DNA from: Prunus persica | Lineage: Eukaryota; Streptophyta; Magnoliopsida; Rosales; Rosaceae | Reading direction: 5' to 3' | DNA length: 64,000 nt | NCBI RefSeq assembly: GCF_000346465.2 | Contig: NC_034016.1 | Coordinates: forward strand, 2,866,391-2,930,390 | In this document: piece after piece, positions 36,501 to 47,500 of the stretch | Layout of the letters: each line of letters starts with the position of its first letter | How positions within the stretch are numbered: the stretch's first letter is position 1 | Position numbers and translations under genes: made by a program | The notes under the pieces: model-generated | What the model was told of the DNA's origin: nothing | The model's database searches: none | What the model saw: the letters and a program-made list of their open reading frames with translations, nothing else

Positions 36501-38465
36501 TTTCTCCATAGCCCAAGAGCCCTATCAGTTAGTAATAGGCCCCATTACTCGAGTATCTTTTGAGCCCTTTTTTATTTTTTACTTTTCCAAAGTTATTACT
36601 CGTATAAAGATTTTATCCCTTTCACGTTTAATAATGTATTATGCACGTACGTATGTATTTCTCATGACTCATTTTTTTACAAGAATTTCAATAAGACACA
36701 AAATTCACGTATTATACACATAATTCTAACATATTATTGAAAAAATCATAATATGTATTTAAAAAAATCTCAGTTTTTCCCTAAAATAGTATAGCCGTTT
36801 GGCTATACTCGTGTTTTCAAAATTTTTAACTAAAAATAGTACAGCCGCCCGTCTGTACCTGTTTGACACGTGGCGCATGGGCGCTGGGCAGTTGTATAAA
36901 GAGTATAGCCGCCCGGCCGTACTGGATTAATTCTGAATTTTCTTTACAAAATAGTATAGCCGTGCGGCTATACTCGCCAAATTTATGTTTTTAAATAGTA
37001 CAGCTCTGACACGTGGCACCTGTGCGTCCTTTTTTAAATATATAAATAGTATAGCCGCACGGCTATACTATTTGAAAAGAAAATTTAATCTGGGAATTTT
37101 TTTCTAAAATTTTTAAATATAAAAGAATTTGTTTCTTTACCTTTGTTTTTGGCCTACTTCTTTAATTAAATATATGTAATTGAGCAATATCTTAGCCTTT
37201 TTGAATTACTTTAATTGATACTTATATTTTAATTATTATTTAATATAAGAAATTAAAGAAAAAGTCCACAAAATAATTAATTTATGGGTGTTTTAATTAA
37301 ATTTCTCAATAGCCCAAGAGCCCTATCCGTTAGTATTAGCCCATTACTCGAGTATCTTTTGAGCCCTTTTTTATTTTTTACTTTTCCAAAGTTATTACTC
37401 GTATAAAGATTTTATCCCTTTCACGTTTAATAATGTATTATGCACGTACGTATGTATTTCTCATGACTCATTTTTTTACAAGAATTTCAGTAAGACACAA
37501 AATTCACGTATTATACACATAATTCTAACATATTATTGAAAAAATCATAATATGTATTTAAAAAAATCTCAGTTTTTCCCTAAAATAGTATAGCCGTGCG
37601 GCTATACTCGTGTTTTCAAAATTTTTAACTAAAAATAGTACAGCCGCCCGTCGGTACCTGTTTGACACGTGGCGCATGGGCGCTGGGCAGTTGTATAAAG
37701 AGTATAGCCGCCCGGCTGTACTGGATTAATTCTGAATTTTCTTTAAAAAATAGTATAGCCGTGCGGCTATACTCGCCAAATTTATTTTTTTAAATAGTAC
37801 AGCTCTGACACGTGGCACCTGTGCGTCCTTTTTTTAATATATAAATAGTATAGCCGCACGGCTATACTATTTGAAAAGAAAATTTAATCTGGGAATTTTT
37901 TTGTAAAATTTTTAAATATAAAAGAATTTGTTTCTTTACCTTTGTTTTTTGGCCTACTTCTTTAATTAAATATATGTAATTGAGCAATATCTTAGCCTTT
38001 TTGAATTACTTTAATTGGTACTTATATTTTAATTATTATTTAATATAAGAAATTAAAGAAAAAGTCCACAAAATAATTAATTTATGGGTGTTTTAATTAA
38101 ATTTCTCCATAGCCCAAGAGCCCTATCCGTTAGTATTAGCCCATTATTCGAGTATCTTTTGAGCCCTTTTTTATTTTTTACTTTTCCAAAGTCATTACTC
38201 GTATAAAGATTTTATCCCTTTCACGTTTAATAATGTATTATGCACGTACGTATGTATTTCTCATGTTTAATACACTCATTTTTTTACAAGAATTTCAATA
38301 AGACACAAAATTCACGTATTATACACATAATTCTAACATATTATTGAAAAAATCATAATATGTATTTAAAAAAATCTCAGTTTTTCCCTAAAATAGTATA
38401 GCCGTGTAGCTATACTCGTGTTTTCAAAATTTTTGACTAAAAATAGTACAGCCGCCCGGCTGTAC

Positions 38466-39601
38466 CGACAAAAAAATAATTGGGTTTAATTTAAATAATA
38501 ATCGGGTTTAATTTATTAGTTATATGTATTAATTAACCAGTGACCCAACTAAGTAGGCATTTACCCGAAGGGTATACCCACAAACCACTCAATTGGGCCA
38601 CTTGCATAGCCAATACAAACTATTCTATTTCCAAGAGTAAGTCTTATAAAAACCTCCCGGAAACTCTAGTATTCCAATGTGGGAACTCAAACATGTTTGC
38701 AATGCCTCTCAAAACTAACAAAACTATAAATTACGTTACTGCACACATTATTTGTCGTAGAGAATTGTTGTTCTGGTTGGCAAAGAGATTGCAAAATCAC
38801 CAACTTGCATTTTTGTTACAAGCAGGTAGAATGAAAAACCCTGAATTTATCACCCAAATTTCCTCAATTCTCAAGAAACAGGACCACTTGGTCGTGGTAT
38901 AATTACTAAAACTTATGATTTTCCTTTCATGGCAGAATACAAAGAGCTCTCATCTGATCAGTCCCGAAACTTATGTCGATGTACCCTGGCAGAATACAAA
39001 GAGCATTAAGAGTAATAGATTGTTTTATTTTGTCTGGGAAAGGAAAACTCAAACATACCTTCTTTTGATCATTGGTGAATCATAGGCAGTTAGGCTTTTG
39101 GCCTGTAAATGAATCTAGTAGTGTTGTTTCAAAATTATGATTTCCATCTGCACTATGCAGGTTATTATGAAGGCTTAAACATTTGACAGCATGGGAAGAA
39201 AAATCTACATGCAATCCAAGTGCATATCTCACCACTCCCTCCCTGGGATGTGACCAGAACAAAATTTCAAAGTACAGGGATCAGCCTTGAGGTATCAGTT
39301 CTGTTTTGTGGTTATACAATATTTACTATTCAATAATTAATTTCCTTCGATTTTTGTTCTGGTTTTTGAATTGAATTATTGTGTAGTAAATATCAGCGTA
39401 TTCATGAAGAAAAACCATGGCACCATAATTTTTTGTTTAATAAGTTTCATATTATAACTAGCTTACAGCAAAGCAAGAAATTAGAGATGATAGCAAGGCT
39501 CAATAGCCTCTAGGCTCTACATTTTGTAGGTTATTAAGAACAACAACAAACCTAATAAGAAGGCTCATGAAGAACCATCAGGACAGCACCTGGCCTTTTC
39601 T
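38466..39601. other. Intergenic between satellite and UGT pseudogene
   Basis: A 120-codon open frame (38540-38902) has no recognisable domain and a composition like random sequence. Around 38918-38960 is a phrase (AACTTATGATTTTCCTT ... CTCTCATCTGATCAGTC) that recurs near 42318-42372, beyond the UGT pseudogene. A short GGCAGAATACAAAGAG repeat occurs at about 38932 and 38987. Confidence 0.5.
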
Positions 39602-41156
39602 TTATAGAACTTGATTCACTAAATTGTCTAAGTTTGCGTATGAAGAACCATCAGGACTGATGGCCTTCTCTGCTAGTTTCTTCCATTCCATAGCCTTAGT
39701 TCTCATTTTCTTACCCTTCTCTCCCTCCACTAACTCTTTAATGAGCTTCTCTACTTGGTCTCTCTAGGCATCATTATTGATCTCCAACCCAATGCCCCAT
39801 TCATTGCAAGTATAAACACAATTTATTCGCTGTTCGGCAAAGAATGGCCAACAATGCATAGGAACTCCTGCAGAAAGACTCTCAATGGTTGAGTTCCAAC
39901 CACTGTGTGTTAAGAATCCTCCAATTGATGGGTGGCTAAGGACTTGCTCTTGTGGGCACCAGCCTGCTACCAAACCTCTTCCCTTAGTTTCAGCTACAAA
40001 CTCAGGTGGCAAAATCGCCGATTCACCAACTAACGATCAGGTCTCACTACCCAGAAGAAGGGAAACTTGCTATTTGCAAGTCCCCAACAAAACTCAATAA
40101 GATCTTTTGACTTTATGACCACTATGCTGCCAAAGTTGACATAAACAACCGAGTTTGGCAGCTTAGCATTGAGCCATTGGAACCATTCAGTTTCTTCTTT
40201 CCATAGACTATATTCCATGGACTTCAAAGGGTGTTGTGGTATCTGATTGAGAAGTAACTGGAGAGGGCCAATGGTATAAACAGGTGGAGGCATTGATGAG
40301 AGAGCATGCAAAACATCTGCCTCCAACTCATCAAAAGTATGAAGAACAACTGCTGAAGCTTTATCAACTCTGTCCATTGCTTCCAAGGTTAATTTAAACA
40401 AGATGTCATTGGGGTTTGTAGTTTGAAAGTAATTTGGGAGATCCTTTAAACGAATAGCTTTCGTTCCGGGAACCCAATCTATGACCTGGTCCAAAAAGCC
40501 ATTTGTTAAATAGCTCTCATCTGCAACACCCAAGTCAAGAAAAATTTCATCATCATTTTTTAAAAGAACAACAAGAAGTTAAGCAAAAAGTTGCTCAACT
40601 GCTTCAATATTATGAATACTTCTTTCACCTTTGAGTGGGGCAAGTCCTTTCTCTGCCAAAGTGGGATATTGCTTAAAGCCCATGAATCCAATTGCAGCAA
40701 TAGTAAAGAACAGTGCAACAGGGATTCCAAGTTCTTCAGCAGCTGTGATGCTGAAAGTCATGAAACCATCTGAAACAATGCAAGTCACTGGAGGATTACT
40801 AATATTGTTAGAAGTTGCCATGTCATGGAGTTTTAAAAGGAGGTTACGAAATACTGCCAAGAAATTTTTTCTGATGGAATCGCAAAGCAAATAGGCGTTT
40901 TGGCTGCATCCTCATCTGAAGCTGGAAGACCATCTGGAATGGTTTCGAATTGAAAATCAGGCAAGCCATCGAGGGAGTTAGGTCCAAGAGATTTAAGAAA
41001 GCGTCAGTGGTTGAACTCTGTGTTAACAAAGGTTATATGAAAACCTCTATGGTGTAGGAGCTTTAATAATTTCAGCATTGCCTTTATATGGCTTTGAATT
41101 GCAAAGGGAATGCATACAGCATGAGGCTTATTGCCTTGTACTTCAATGGAGCTCAT
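39602..41156 (-). pseudogene. UGT85A-like UDP-glucosyltransferase pseudogene
   Basis: Reading the minus strand from the ATG at 41154-41156 gives [18 protein letters not shown], the start of a family-1 plant UDP-sugar glycosyltransferase. Further on are [40 protein letters not shown] and the C-terminal PSPG donor-binding box ([16 protein letters not shown] ... [16 protein letters not shown]). A 108-base intron (40521-40628) with clean GT-AG borders joins APLK to DESYLTNG. The order and motifs fit subfamily UGT85A, enzymes that glucosylate small alcohols such as iridoids or cyanohydrins; the substrate here is unknowable. Lesions: an in-frame TGA at 41004-41006, a frameshift near 40886-40895, a 2-base frameshift near 40033-40036, and TAG at 39764-39766. 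Coding similarity continues after the last stop to the family-typical end at 39602. It is a clear pseudogene. Confidence 0.93.
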
Positions 41157-42501
41157 CTTAGATTGTGTGTACAGTCAGTGTATGCACATATGAACAATAT
41201 TTGCACTCACAACACAAATGCAGTAAAACTTTATAGTTCTAACAACATTTTCGTCCTTATCAAACACCAGTTTAGGTCCAATCTCATGTCATATTCAATT
41301 CAAGAAAACAACAAATCTTGCAAATCCGAAACTCAAGCAACCGAGGAAAAACAAGGCAACAAACCACTTGAGCACGACTCTTTTCCCTTATACTAGCCAT
41401 GCAAAGATAGAGGAGAGATAGAGGACCACCACCACCATTTTATAGTAATTTTGTTGTCACCATCCATTTTTTTTCAATAGCGGCTAAAATATTTTTGTCA
41501 GAATCTTCAGCTCATTGGGACAAATTTTTTATTTTTTTATTTGATTTTTTATGTTTGGTGTTAAGACAAAGTCAAGAACCACCAACTAACAAATAATATA
41601 GAAAAAAACAGCAAATGGCAGACAACCTCAAAGCACCAAGAGATATCATTAAATATATATGACGATCACCATTATTTGTTTGAATTATGTAACATGTGCT
41701 TGTTTGTAACTATAAAAACGTAATCAATCAAAAGCTACAAAGAAAGCCACATGAAAATATTAAAAAATGAAACGAGGGCATACAAATTTAGGTCCTATCT
41801 CATATTATATTCAAGAAAACAACTAATCTTGCAAAGCCAATCCAAAACTCAACCAATCAAGAAAAAACCACTTGAGCACGAATCTGTTCTCCTTTCCTAG
41901 TCATTGGATTCCGAGCTTTTGCATTTAGGGTGTGTATTTAATTGGGATTTTAAAAGATTATTTTGGGATAAATAAGTCTTGTGGTATTCAATTAAAACTT
42001 TTAAATGATCTAAACAAGTCTTGTGGTTTCCATTAAGACTATTAGGATTTTTAAAAGAGAGTGGCCAAATCTAGTGGTATTCAATCAAGACTTTAAACAA
42101 GTAACAAAAAGTTTTATGGTATTCAAAACTTGCTAATTTCGAGAGTTTTTTTTTTTAAATGTGGAATTCTGTGAGATTTTTTAGTGGGAAGTATAAATAC
42201 CAAACCATATCTCAAATCCCACCCTAACCCATCAAATTTTTCATGTGAGAGTTTTTTTGTCCTTTCTTCCTTCAAAACGTGTTGTTTGTTGCCAGTAATA
42301 CCAATAACATGGTGTGGAGCTAAACTTATGATTTTCCTTCTTCCTTTCATGAGAACTCTCATCTGATCAGTCTCGAATTTTTTTTACTTTTTATTTGAAG
42401 GGTTGCAACAGTGGAGGCAGATCACTTAAAAATTGTGTTGATATTCTCAATGAAGTAAGTTTTTCTAGTACTGGCCTGCCTTTGTTTATCAGTTAATTAT
42501 A
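41157..42501. other. Upstream region of UGT pseudogene, with a duplicated segment
   Basis: A segment of roughly 120 bases at 41273-41400 (AGGTCCAATCTCATG ... CCACTTGAGCACGA) recurs in diverged form at 41790-41907, offset about 517. No functional gene is supported. A run of imperfect short repeats (GTGGTATTCAAT type) lies at 41970-42130. Confidence 0.6.
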
Positions 42502-42640
42502 GGCTTATTTACTATAGAACCTCCTGAAACTTCAGTCAAATCTCAGTTAATCCCCCCAAAGTTAAAATGGCCCACTTAACCCCCTTGACCTTGGTTTTGT
42601 ATTCCACTCCCCCCACCCCACCGTTAACGCCATCCAAAAG
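42502..42640 (+). repeat. Possible single MULE-type terminal region
   Basis: GGCTTATTTACTATAGAACC begins like the ends of the MULE-like element at 14315 and carries the C-rich, directional composition common at such ends. No inverted partner was found, so this is weak. Confidence 0.25.
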
Positions 42641-42929
42641 ACAGTAAAAACAAAGCTGATGTGGCAGGGGTATATTATGGTAAAAGCACCCACAATGGCC
42701 AATTGCTGACCGTAGTCAGCATCCTACATGGCATAGTGGACTCCACAGGCGTTGAAAATCCTAATCTAAGTGACTGAATAGGGTGAAGCGGACCCCAGAT
42801 AACAATATTTTCTCTTCTTCTTCGATAATAGAGTTTCTAAACCCAGAAAAATCACTTCCCACCATTTGAAGGATTTGAGGTTCCCCAGAGAAAAATCTCT
42901 TAATCTTTCTTCGATTAAAGGGTGTAAAG

Positions 42930-43314
42930 ATGAGGAAAAAACCTCCACGAGGAGAAGAGCTGGCCATTGCTGCACCTCATTGCTATTGTGGGAGGCTTGC
43001 TAGGCTGCAGACTTCTTGGACAGAGTCCAACCCATTTCGGAGGTTATTTGTGTGTCCAAAGTCAAAGGTAGGTTTTGAATTTGCTATTTTATCAAAAATT
43101 GGACAAAAAATTGTGAGAATGTGATGGAATTGTTGTTTGAATGCAGAGGGGGAAAAACGATTGTGGGTTTTTTTTATGGGTTGATATTGAAATGCATCCC
43201 CGTGAGAGAGCTGTGATGGCTTGGCTGCTGAGGAAAAAGAGAGAAGTTGAAGATCATATTGGGCGTGCGAGAGCAAGAGAGAAGAAGTTGTGGATTGCTC
43301 TGTTTATTTCTTAG
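42930..43314 (+). CDS. Small GRF-type zinc-finger protein
   Basis: Two exons (42930-43067 and 43147-43314) with GT-AG borders give a 101-residue protein. The zf-GRF signature is complete: CYCGRLARLQTSWT, then NPFRRLFVCP, then NDCGFFLWVD, supplying the Cys zinc ligands. It is followed by a basic helix (AWLLRKKREVEDHI). Short plant proteins of this kind are common and often lie in or near Mutator-like transposons; their function is unknown, and the fold suggests nucleic-acid binding. No stop or frameshift is seen. The gene runs toward the minus-strand Gln-rich frame that the copia element interrupts. It may belong to a decayed transposon rather than being a host gene. Confidence 0.75.
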
Positions 43315-43836
43315 GCCTTTGTGTTTATGGTTTGGTTTGGCAATGTTGTGTAATGTAAGTTAGGCAATTGGTATGTTTGAAAGTTAGGCAATGTGGTATG
43401 TGTGAAAGTTAGGTAATGTTGTGTAATGTACCTAGTTGAATGGCAATTTAGGGAGATGAGAGTCTTATGTAAAGGCTGTAGCATTTTTGCAAATGTAATG
43501 GTTTCAAAGCCCTTTTGTAATGGTTAAGACTAAACACTTTTATAAGCACCACTAATTCTTGAAAGCTTTTCAACTGCCATTGATTAATAACTTTGTACAT
43601 AAATTGTACATAGTCTTGTACATAACTCAAAAGACTTTCTAAGCACATGTTTAAACAATGGCAAGGCCAAAACAAAATACGTGTACACTGAATATGCACC
43701 TATTTAATCCATGACAATGCCAAATAATTTGTATCCAAAAACAAAGTAGACAATAAAATACCAAACAGACAGTTTCTACCCAAAAACATATATGTTCACC
43801 AAGACACAACAAAACATCAAAATAGAGGAGAGATTT
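43315..43836. other. Intergenic, nothing recognised
   Basis: Simple AT-rich sequence with short GTTAGGCAATGT-type repeats at 43340-43430. No gene is supported. Confidence 0.5.
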
Positions 43837-43904
43837 TCAATATCTCCATAGCTTAAACTTTGCCAAGAAGCCTTTCTTCTTAGTTGGAGACTTAAACCTA
43901 AATT

Positions 43905-44378
43905 TGTTAAATAACCCGCACACTAGATCTTGTTCTTTGATGTAACCAACGGCAATAGACTAAACTAGCAAATTGAGAAAACTTAGAAACACACAGTTGT
44001 GATTTCTCTAGGTAGAGAAATCACTGCTTCTTTGATTAATAATAGAGATTACTGAACTTTTTCAACCCTAGAACTAATCTCAAAACTCTCGACTGTCTCT
44101 GGCTGTTTTTTCTCTCTAAAATAAGCCCTGCCGCACCCTATTTATAGATATAGAGTTGGCTTACATGTCCCAAGGTGGATTGAATTCCTATTCCTAAGTG
44201 GATTAGGAAATTACACTTATCCAAATCCTAATAGACTTCTAGAAATCCAAACCAAAATTGAATAAGGAAAACTGAAATTCTTTCCTAATCCCTCTAGGAC
44301 AAGAATTGGTATACCTCTAATTTTCCTAAAACAATCCTAAACCAACTAGGACATATTTGACGAGCCAAAATCCTAACA
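43905..44378 (-). repeat. 3' LTR of copia element
   Basis: 474 bases, TG...CA ends. It lacks a block of about 39 bases present in the other LTR (that block contains GGTTCGGCATAAATTTTGCC). Confidence 0.95.
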
Positions 44379-44392
44379 ATCTCCACCTTGGT
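44379..44392 (-). other. Polypurine tract of copia element
   Basis: On the minus strand AAGGTGGAGATTG abuts the 3' LTR, the usual site priming plus-strand synthesis. Confidence 0.75.
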
Positions 44393-44534
44393 GAGTCAAA
44401 CCAAGTCTTGATCGTTGCACCCCAAAGTATCTTTGAACCTCCTTGAAGCAGCTCTAGAAATCTTCAAGAGTCTTCACCTTGGTAATCTTCTTCTTGCCTC
44501 ATTGCACCTCAAGTGAGGAGGTGCTCTACTTTAA

Positions 44535-47500
44535 TCAATCAACTAGATTGATCAAGTTCAAGCAATGCTTGAACTTCTTGGCTAGCACTATCTTTGTAAG
44601 GAAATCTGTGGCGTTGTCATCCGTATGACTCTTTTCAATCCAAATCTCCTTAGACTCCACCCAATTTCTGATTTTGTGATATCTTGCTTCAATGTGCTTT
44701 GATCTTCCAGAAAAAACTTGATTCTTTGCCAGGTGAATGGCACTTTGACTATCACACTTTAGCTTCACACAATCTTGGGTGATTCCCATTTGACTTACCA
44801 AGCCATTAAGCCAAATTGCTTCCTTTCTAGCTTCGGCCAATGCAATATACTCTGCCTCTGTGGTCGACAAAGCTGTAATTGGTTGTAGTCATGCCTTCCA
44901 ACTGATCGGTCCTCCTGCGCATGTAAACACATAACCAGAAGTTAACCTTCTCTTGTCCGAGTCCCTTGCATAATTAGCATCCACATATCCCAACACCCTT
45001 GCATTTTCTTTTTGCTTCTCAAACATAATCCTTTGTCGCCAAGAACCCTTCAAACAACACAAAATCCACTTGACTACATCCCAATGTTGCTTTCCTGGAT
45101 TTGCCACGTATCTGAAAACGACACTGATTGCTTGAGCTATGTCGGGACGTATGCATACCATTGCATACATAAGGCAGCCCACGACATTAACATAAGACAT
45201 CTTCTTCATTACTTGCTGCTCTTCCTCGAACTTAGGACACTGTTGCCCACTTACCTTGAAATTAGCTGCCAAAGGAGTCGAAACTACCTTTGCTTCTTGC
45301 ATGTTGAACTTCTCAAGAACCTTCTGAATATAATTGGCTTGTGATATCCATATCCTTCCAGCGGTCATATCTCTCTGAATTTCCATGCCAAGGATCTTCT
45401 ATGTTGCACCTAGATCCTTCATGTCGAACTCCTCGCTCAACATCTTCTTCAAGTCTTGAATTCTAGACTTGTCTTGACAAGTGATTAGCATGTCATCCAC
45501 ATATAGCAATAGAAATATGATCATCCCATGTTGGAATACATGATAGTACACGCAACAGTCATATAAACATCTTCTAAAATTGATTTTCAGCATGAAGTAA
45601 TCGAACCTCTTGTACCACTGTCTTGGAGACTGTTTTAGGCCATATAAGGACTTCCTTAGCTGACATACTAGGTTTTCTTTCCCATATTCAACAAACCCTT
45701 CTGGTTGAGCCATGAAAATTGTCTTATCTAGATCCTCATGAAGAAACACTTTCTTCACATCCATCTGCTCAATCTCCATGTCATGCTGAGTTGCCATTGC
45801 TAAAAGCAATTTGATAGAAGTATGCTTGACTACGGGTGAAAAGATCTCATCATAATCCACCCATTCCTTTTGTGAGTACCCTTTATCCACGAGCCTTGCT
45901 TTGAATCTCACGGCATCTTGTTCATGTAGTCATTCCTTTTTCCTAAATACCTACTTGCATCCAACTAGCTTTCTGCCTTTGGCTTAGGAACCAACTCCCA
46001 AACAGAGTTCTTGTAAAAAGACTCCATTTCTTCTGTCATAGCACTTATCCAACTATCTCGCTCATCACTTGCTATAGCTTCTCGATAAGTAGTTGGATCT
46101 TCTTGACTAATGTTGAGAGCATAATTAACTTCATCTAGGTTAAACCCAAACCTGTCAGGTTTCTTCTTGTTCCGATTAGGTTTGTCCAGTGCTATGCATC
46201 TCTGGAATACAGGTGGATTGTTGGTTGGAGTTCGAACCCTTTGGGATATCTGGAGGATTATAGTGCCTTCAATCTGCCCTGTTTCTTGCTCCACCTGATT
46301 CTTAACTGGTGAACAATGTTGATGCTCTTCTTCTTCCTCAAAACCATCAGATTCGACATCTTGCTCAATTTGCTCCACCTGAGCTTCTTCTTCATCTGAA
46401 CTGATTAACGGAATCTTTGTTGCTTCAATTTCAGCATCGTATTTCTTATCCCTACTGCTCTCGACTTTATTCAGAGGCATGGTTGTCTTATCAAAGACAA
46501 CATCTCGGCTAACAACTTTTTTCCTGTTGTTGATATCCCAAAGCTTGAAACCCTTCACTTCTTTCTCAAAACCTAAGAATATGCAATGTGTAGACTTTGG
46601 TTTGAGCTTGGACCTTTCATCACTTGGAATATGTGCGTAAGTACTACAGCCGAATACCCTGAGCTTGGAATAGTCCACCGGCTTCTCATACCATACCTCT
46701 TCTGCACTCTTAAAACCGATAACTGTAGATGGTGATCTATTAATCAAATAACTTGCATGATTAACAGCCTCTGCCCAAAAAATATTGGGCAATCCTGTAT
46801 GAAATCGCATGCTCCTCTCTCTCTCACTCTCTCTCCTCTCTCTCTCTCCATGAGAGTTCGGTTCATCCTCTCAACAGCTTCATTTTTGTTGGGGATTCTT
46901 CTTTACCGTGAAGTGCCTTATGATGCCTTCTTGCTTGCGGTAATCGGTAAACTCATTACTTGTATATTCACCTCCATTGTCACTTCTCAGGTACTTGATC
47001 TTTCTTTTAGTTTGATTCTCGGTTTCTGTTTTCCATTCCTTGAACTTTGCAAAAACCTCAGATTTCTGCTTCATGAAATAAACCCAAACCTTCCTAGAAA
47101 AATCATCCATGAAAGTAACAAAATACATGGCTCCACCATTTGATTTGGTTGGTACAAGGCCCCAATCTGAGTGAATATAACTGAGCTGCTCCTTGCTTCG
47201 GTTATCTGCACTGATACTCGTGAATGATACCTTTCTTTGTTTTCCAAGAACACAATATTCACAAAAGTCTAGTTTGCAAGATGACACGCCTTCTAACAGG
47301 CCTTGCTTGTGTAATTCTTACAACCCTTTCTGGCTTATGTGCCCGAGCTTATGATGCCAAAGTTCAGTCTTGTCTTCTATACCTTGATTTACAGAAACAG
47401 CTGCTCCCTCAACTATAGTGGTCCCAATTAACTTATACAGCTTATTGGGTTTTACGTCACCCCGCATTACCACCAATGATCCTTTGGCTACCCTGAGTCT

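Larger units (their letters stand above)
18234..38465. repeat. Satellite array, about 25 tandem copies of an 800-bp unit rich in palindromes
   Basis: The anchor TTTAATCTGG (or a close variant) recurs at 18234, 19057, 19866, 20639, 21432, 22181, 22961, 23773, 24572, 25317, 26130, 26879, 27658, 28460, 29263, 30119, 30910, 31710, 32511, 33887, 34681, 35481, 36282, 37084 and 37883. Unit length is mostly 745-823 bases. Each unit has an AT-rich half (TTAATTAAATATATGTAATT, CCATTACTCGAGTATC) and a half with up to five short palindromes built on AGTATAGCCG/CGGCTATACT. It also holds two CACGTG boxes. The array ends abruptly at 38465 inside a palindrome. Small open frames repeat with the unit and are not genes. 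The spacing of 1376 between 32511 and 33887 is one unit plus a 577-bp Helitron. Confidence 0.97.

Noticed and set aside
18234..38465. Regularly spaced repeats resembling a CRISPR array
   Set aside because: Units are about 800 bp, fully repetitive without unique spacers, and the setting is a plant genome.
38540..38902. 120-codon plus-strand frame next to the satellite
   Set aside because: Kept only as an open frame: no domain, no start context or exon partner, and it adjoins repetitive DNA.
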